Part shown: piece after piece, positions 62,089 through 64,000 of the stretch
How the letters are laid out: each line of letters opens with the position of its first letter
How positions within the stretch are numbered: the first letter of the stretch is position 1
Assembly: GCA_045639325.1 (NCBI GenBank)
Contig: JAZUCU010000035.1
Coordinates: forward strand, 62,001 to 126,000
Source: RGIG8244 sp045639325
GTDB taxonomy: Bacteria > Verrucomicrobiota > Lentisphaeria > Victivallales > UBA1829
Direction: 5' to 3'
DNA length: 64,000 bases
The notes under the pieces: generated by a model
The model's database searches: none
The model's input: only the letters and a program-made list of their open reading frames with translations
Told to the model about the DNA's origin: nothing
Made by a program: the position numbers and the translations under genes

Positions 62089-63786
62089 TTATTGTGCCAG
62101 GTTCAATGCAGAGAACAACGCCAGAACAGCAGCCTGGTCGATGTTGGAATGTCTGCCGGCGCCGTAAATCAGTGCATTGTCAGATTTTCTGCGAACGCCG
62201 ACGAATGCCATTGCTTCGGCATCGGCACTGGAGCCCATGGTGCGTTCGGAGAAGTCTTCCAGTACAAAATCAAACAATTTTGCATTGTCGCGGATCGCAT
62301 GAACAGTGGCGGAGAGGGGACCGTTGCCGATACCATCAATTTCCATATCCTGACCATTGTAGTTGATGGTCAGTTTTACGGATACCATTTCTTCATCTTT
62401 TTCCGCTTTATTTGCATCGTCCGTATTGGTACGTGTGAATTTCTTCAGCTGGAATGCACCGGTACGGTTGACAAAGGCATCATTGAACAGCTTGATCAAC
62501 TGAGCGGAGTCAAGTTCGCCTTCGTGAGCATCTGCATATTTCTGCACTTCTGCACCGATGAAGGGGTGAATACCCTTCGGCGGATAAATACCGAAGTCGT
62601 GTTCCAGAACGTATGCAACACCGCCCTTGCCGGACTGACTGTTGATACGGATGAGTTTTTCATACTTTCTGCCCACGTCAGCCGGGTCGAGATGCAGATA
62701 CGGCACTTTCCATTCCACATTGAACAGTTCTCTGGCTTTCGCACGGTTGTCCAAACCCTTGCGGATGGCATCCTGATGAGAACCGGAGAATGCAGTAAAC
62801 GCAAGCTGTCCGGCGTAGGGATGACGTTCATGAACTTCAATACCGGTTGCCTGTTCGATTGTGGTGATGATATGGGGCATGTCGCTGAAATCCAGACCGG
62901 GATCGATACCGCGGGAGAGCAGGTTCAAAGCCATAACCAGAATATCCACGTTACCGGTACGTTCCCCGTGACCGAGGAGTGTACCTTCCACACGTTCCGC
63001 ACCGGCGAGGAGCGTCATTTCAGAAGACGCAACAGCACAGCCCTGGTCGTTGTGGGAGTGAACGCTGACGGTTGTTTCATCCATGTAAGGATATTTTTCG
63101 ATAAAGTATTCGATCATATCTGCATAATGGAACGGAGCGCGGCGTTCCACCGTCTGCGGCAGGTTGATGATGAAGTCCCGCTTTGCAGAGGGTCCCCAAG
63201 CTTCTTTTACTGCTTTGCAGATTTCGATGACGAAATCCATATCACTGTCGGTATATTCTTCAGGAGAGAATTCGTAACCGATTTTGCCCCAGAGTCCGGC
63301 TTCTTTCAGGTATTTGACAACCAGCTTTGTGCCGTTGACAGCCATATCGATCACTTCCTGATGAGTCTTGTTGAAGACCAGCACGGAGTGCAAATCGCTT
63401 GTTGCAACATAAAGATGGAGGATACCCCGTTCCAAACCTTTGAGGGATTCAACGGTCCGTTTGATCAGGTTTTCACGAGCCTGAGTCAGTACGGAAATAC
63501 GGACATCATCCGGAATGGCATTTTTCTCCACAAGATCACGGACGAAATCAAAGTCGTCCTGAGAAGCGGAGGGGAAAGAGACTTCGATTTCTTTGAAACC
63601 TACTGCACAAAGAAGTTTGAAATATTCCAACTTTTTTTGCGGATTCATGGGCATGGGGAGTGCCTGGTTGCCGTCACGCAGATCGACGGAACACCAAACC
63701 GGAGGTGCAGTCAGTTCCCGGTCGATCCAATTGTGCTTGCCAATACGGACCGGTTTTACTTTTGCATACTTCACACATTCTGTCAT
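62089..63786 (-). CDS. leuA: 2-isopropylmalate synthase
   Basis: 565 aa. First committed step of leucine synthesis from acetyl-CoA and 2-oxoisovalerate. WCSVDLRDGNQALPMPMNP and the metal-binding SVHSHNDQGCAVASSE define the long actinobacterial/yeast-type (LeuA2) form; residues ~430-565 are the leucine-feedback regulatory domain. The gene heads a run of closely spaced minus-strand genes (dacA, SGNH, GntR-SBP). Confidence 0.95.
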   Translation of the reverse strand: MTECVKYAKVKPVRIGKHNWIDRELTAPPVWCSVDLRDGNQALPMPMNPQKKLEYFKLLCAVGFKEIEVSFPSASQDDFDFVRDLVEKNAIPDDVRISVLTQARENLIKRTVESLKGLERGILHLYVATSDLHSVLVFNKTHQEVIDMAVNGTKLVVKYLKEAGLWGKIGYEFSPEEYTDSDMDFVIEICKAVKEAWGPSAKRDFIINLPQTVERRAPFHYADMIEYFIEKYPYMDETTVSVHSHNDQGCAVASSEMTLLAGAERVEGTLLGHGERTGNVDILVMALNLLSRGIDPGLDFSDMPHIITTIEQATGIEVHERHPYAGQLAFTAFSGSHQDAIRKGLDNRAKARELFNVEWKVPYLHLDPADVGRKYEKLIRINSQSGKGGVAYVLEHDFGIYPPKGIHPFIGAEVQKYADAHEGELDSAQLIKLFNDAFVNRTGAFQLKKFTRTNTDDANKAEKDEEMVSVKLTINYNGQDMEIDGIGNGPLSATVHAIRDNAKLFDFVLEDFSERTMGSSADAEAMAFVGVRRKSDNALIYGAGRHSNIDQAAVLALFSALNLAQ

Positions 63787-63854
63787 AATAGTTCTTTGCG
63801 GAACAGTTTTTGCTGTTCAGCCCTTTCCATGTTAAAAAAAGTTAAAAGTAAAGT

Positions 63855-63882
63855 AATATATCTCAGAAGAACAAAAATACAA
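63855..63882 (-). promoter_or_regulatory. Promoter candidate for leuA
   Basis: Minus strand: TTGTAT, 16-base spacer, TATATT; ~60-base leader. No T-box or leucine attenuator could be recognised in the leader. Confidence 0.45.
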
Positions 63883-63965
63883 TTTTTTTTTGCGCTTTTT
63901 TCGATATTTTTTTACTTTTCTATAGTAATACGCTTTCTTTTCCTGTCGTTACGATGCCGGAACAT

Positions 63966-64000
63966 AAAAAAAGCGACTCCCGGGGAGGCATCAGTCTCCA
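63966..64000 (-). terminator. Possible terminator of a gene beyond the right edge
   Basis: On the minus strand a G/C-rich segment (CTCCCCGGGAG inside) is followed by TCGC and seven T. The window ends before the whole stem can be seen. Confidence 0.35.

Noticed and set aside
63787..63850. T-box or leucine attenuator before leuA
   Set aside because: No specifier loop, T-box sequence or run of leucine codons was found in the short leader.
1..64000. CRISPR arrays, tRNA/rRNA genes, insertion sequences, phage genes
   Set aside because: No direct-repeat array, cloverleaf, transposase motif or phage structural gene was found on either strand by eye.

Overview
The window is dense bacterial chromosome; no gap between genes exceeds about 275 bases. 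Gene content suggests a Gram-negative anaerobe of the PVC superphylum, most likely Lentisphaerota (Victivallales-like). This is inferred from three features: several secreted DUF4838/DUF4091/GH42-like proteins, three stand-alone pseudopilin-like proteins with FTLIELLVVIAIIAIL N-termini and C-terminal DGH motifs, and [FeFe]-hydrogenase maturases. No rRNA, tRNA, CRISPR array, IS element or phage gene was seen.

Left part (1-13400, mostly minus strand): ptsH/ptsI (ptsI cut by the window edge), metX-metW, rplU-purC, a hydrogenase maturation group (TM1266-type regulator, hydG, and separately hydE) split by a plus-strand tyrosine phosphatase, and an apparent operon of DUF4091 protein, rnr, NagB-like deaminase and PIG-L deacetylase. 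Middle part (13600-25100): prfB, a drug/metabolite-type transporter and a phosphotriesterase-like hydrolase; a small Cys-rich secreted protein; class II aldolase; rhomboid protease plus trmB divergent from aroQ-accB-accC-asp23-asp23-amaP-like; then a YeiH-family transporter.

The topA gene (25272) has an unusual C-terminus of three repeated modules. It is followed by a coiled-coil protein gene and then a ribosomal block running rplV, rpsC, rplP, rpmC, rpsQ, rplN, rplX, rplE, rpsN, rpsH, rplF, rplR, rpsE, rplO, secY. The first half of the usual S10 operon and rpmD are absent. After secY come a secreted coiled-coil protein and dapB (minus) and hpf (plus).

Right part (39300-60900) is the accessory region: two minus-strand blocks for carbohydrate or glycoconjugate breakdown. 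In each, a one-component regulator (LacI type, or a GntR helix-turn-helix fused to a solute-binding-protein domain) precedes a single pseudopilin gene and then a very large secreted protein (1490 aa GH42-like; 990 aa DUF4838). A third pseudopilin-DUF4838 pair lies between them and leads into a secreted protein, a PHP-like protein and an M14 peptidase-like protein. The window closes with SGNH hydrolase, D,D-carboxypeptidase and leuA.

Promoters read by eye share a pattern: -35 often TTGCAA, 16-17 base spacer, extended -10 of TGn-TATATT/TATAGT. At trmB/aroQ one palindromic TTGCAA appears to serve both divergent promoters. All functional calls are from reading motifs; no database search was run.
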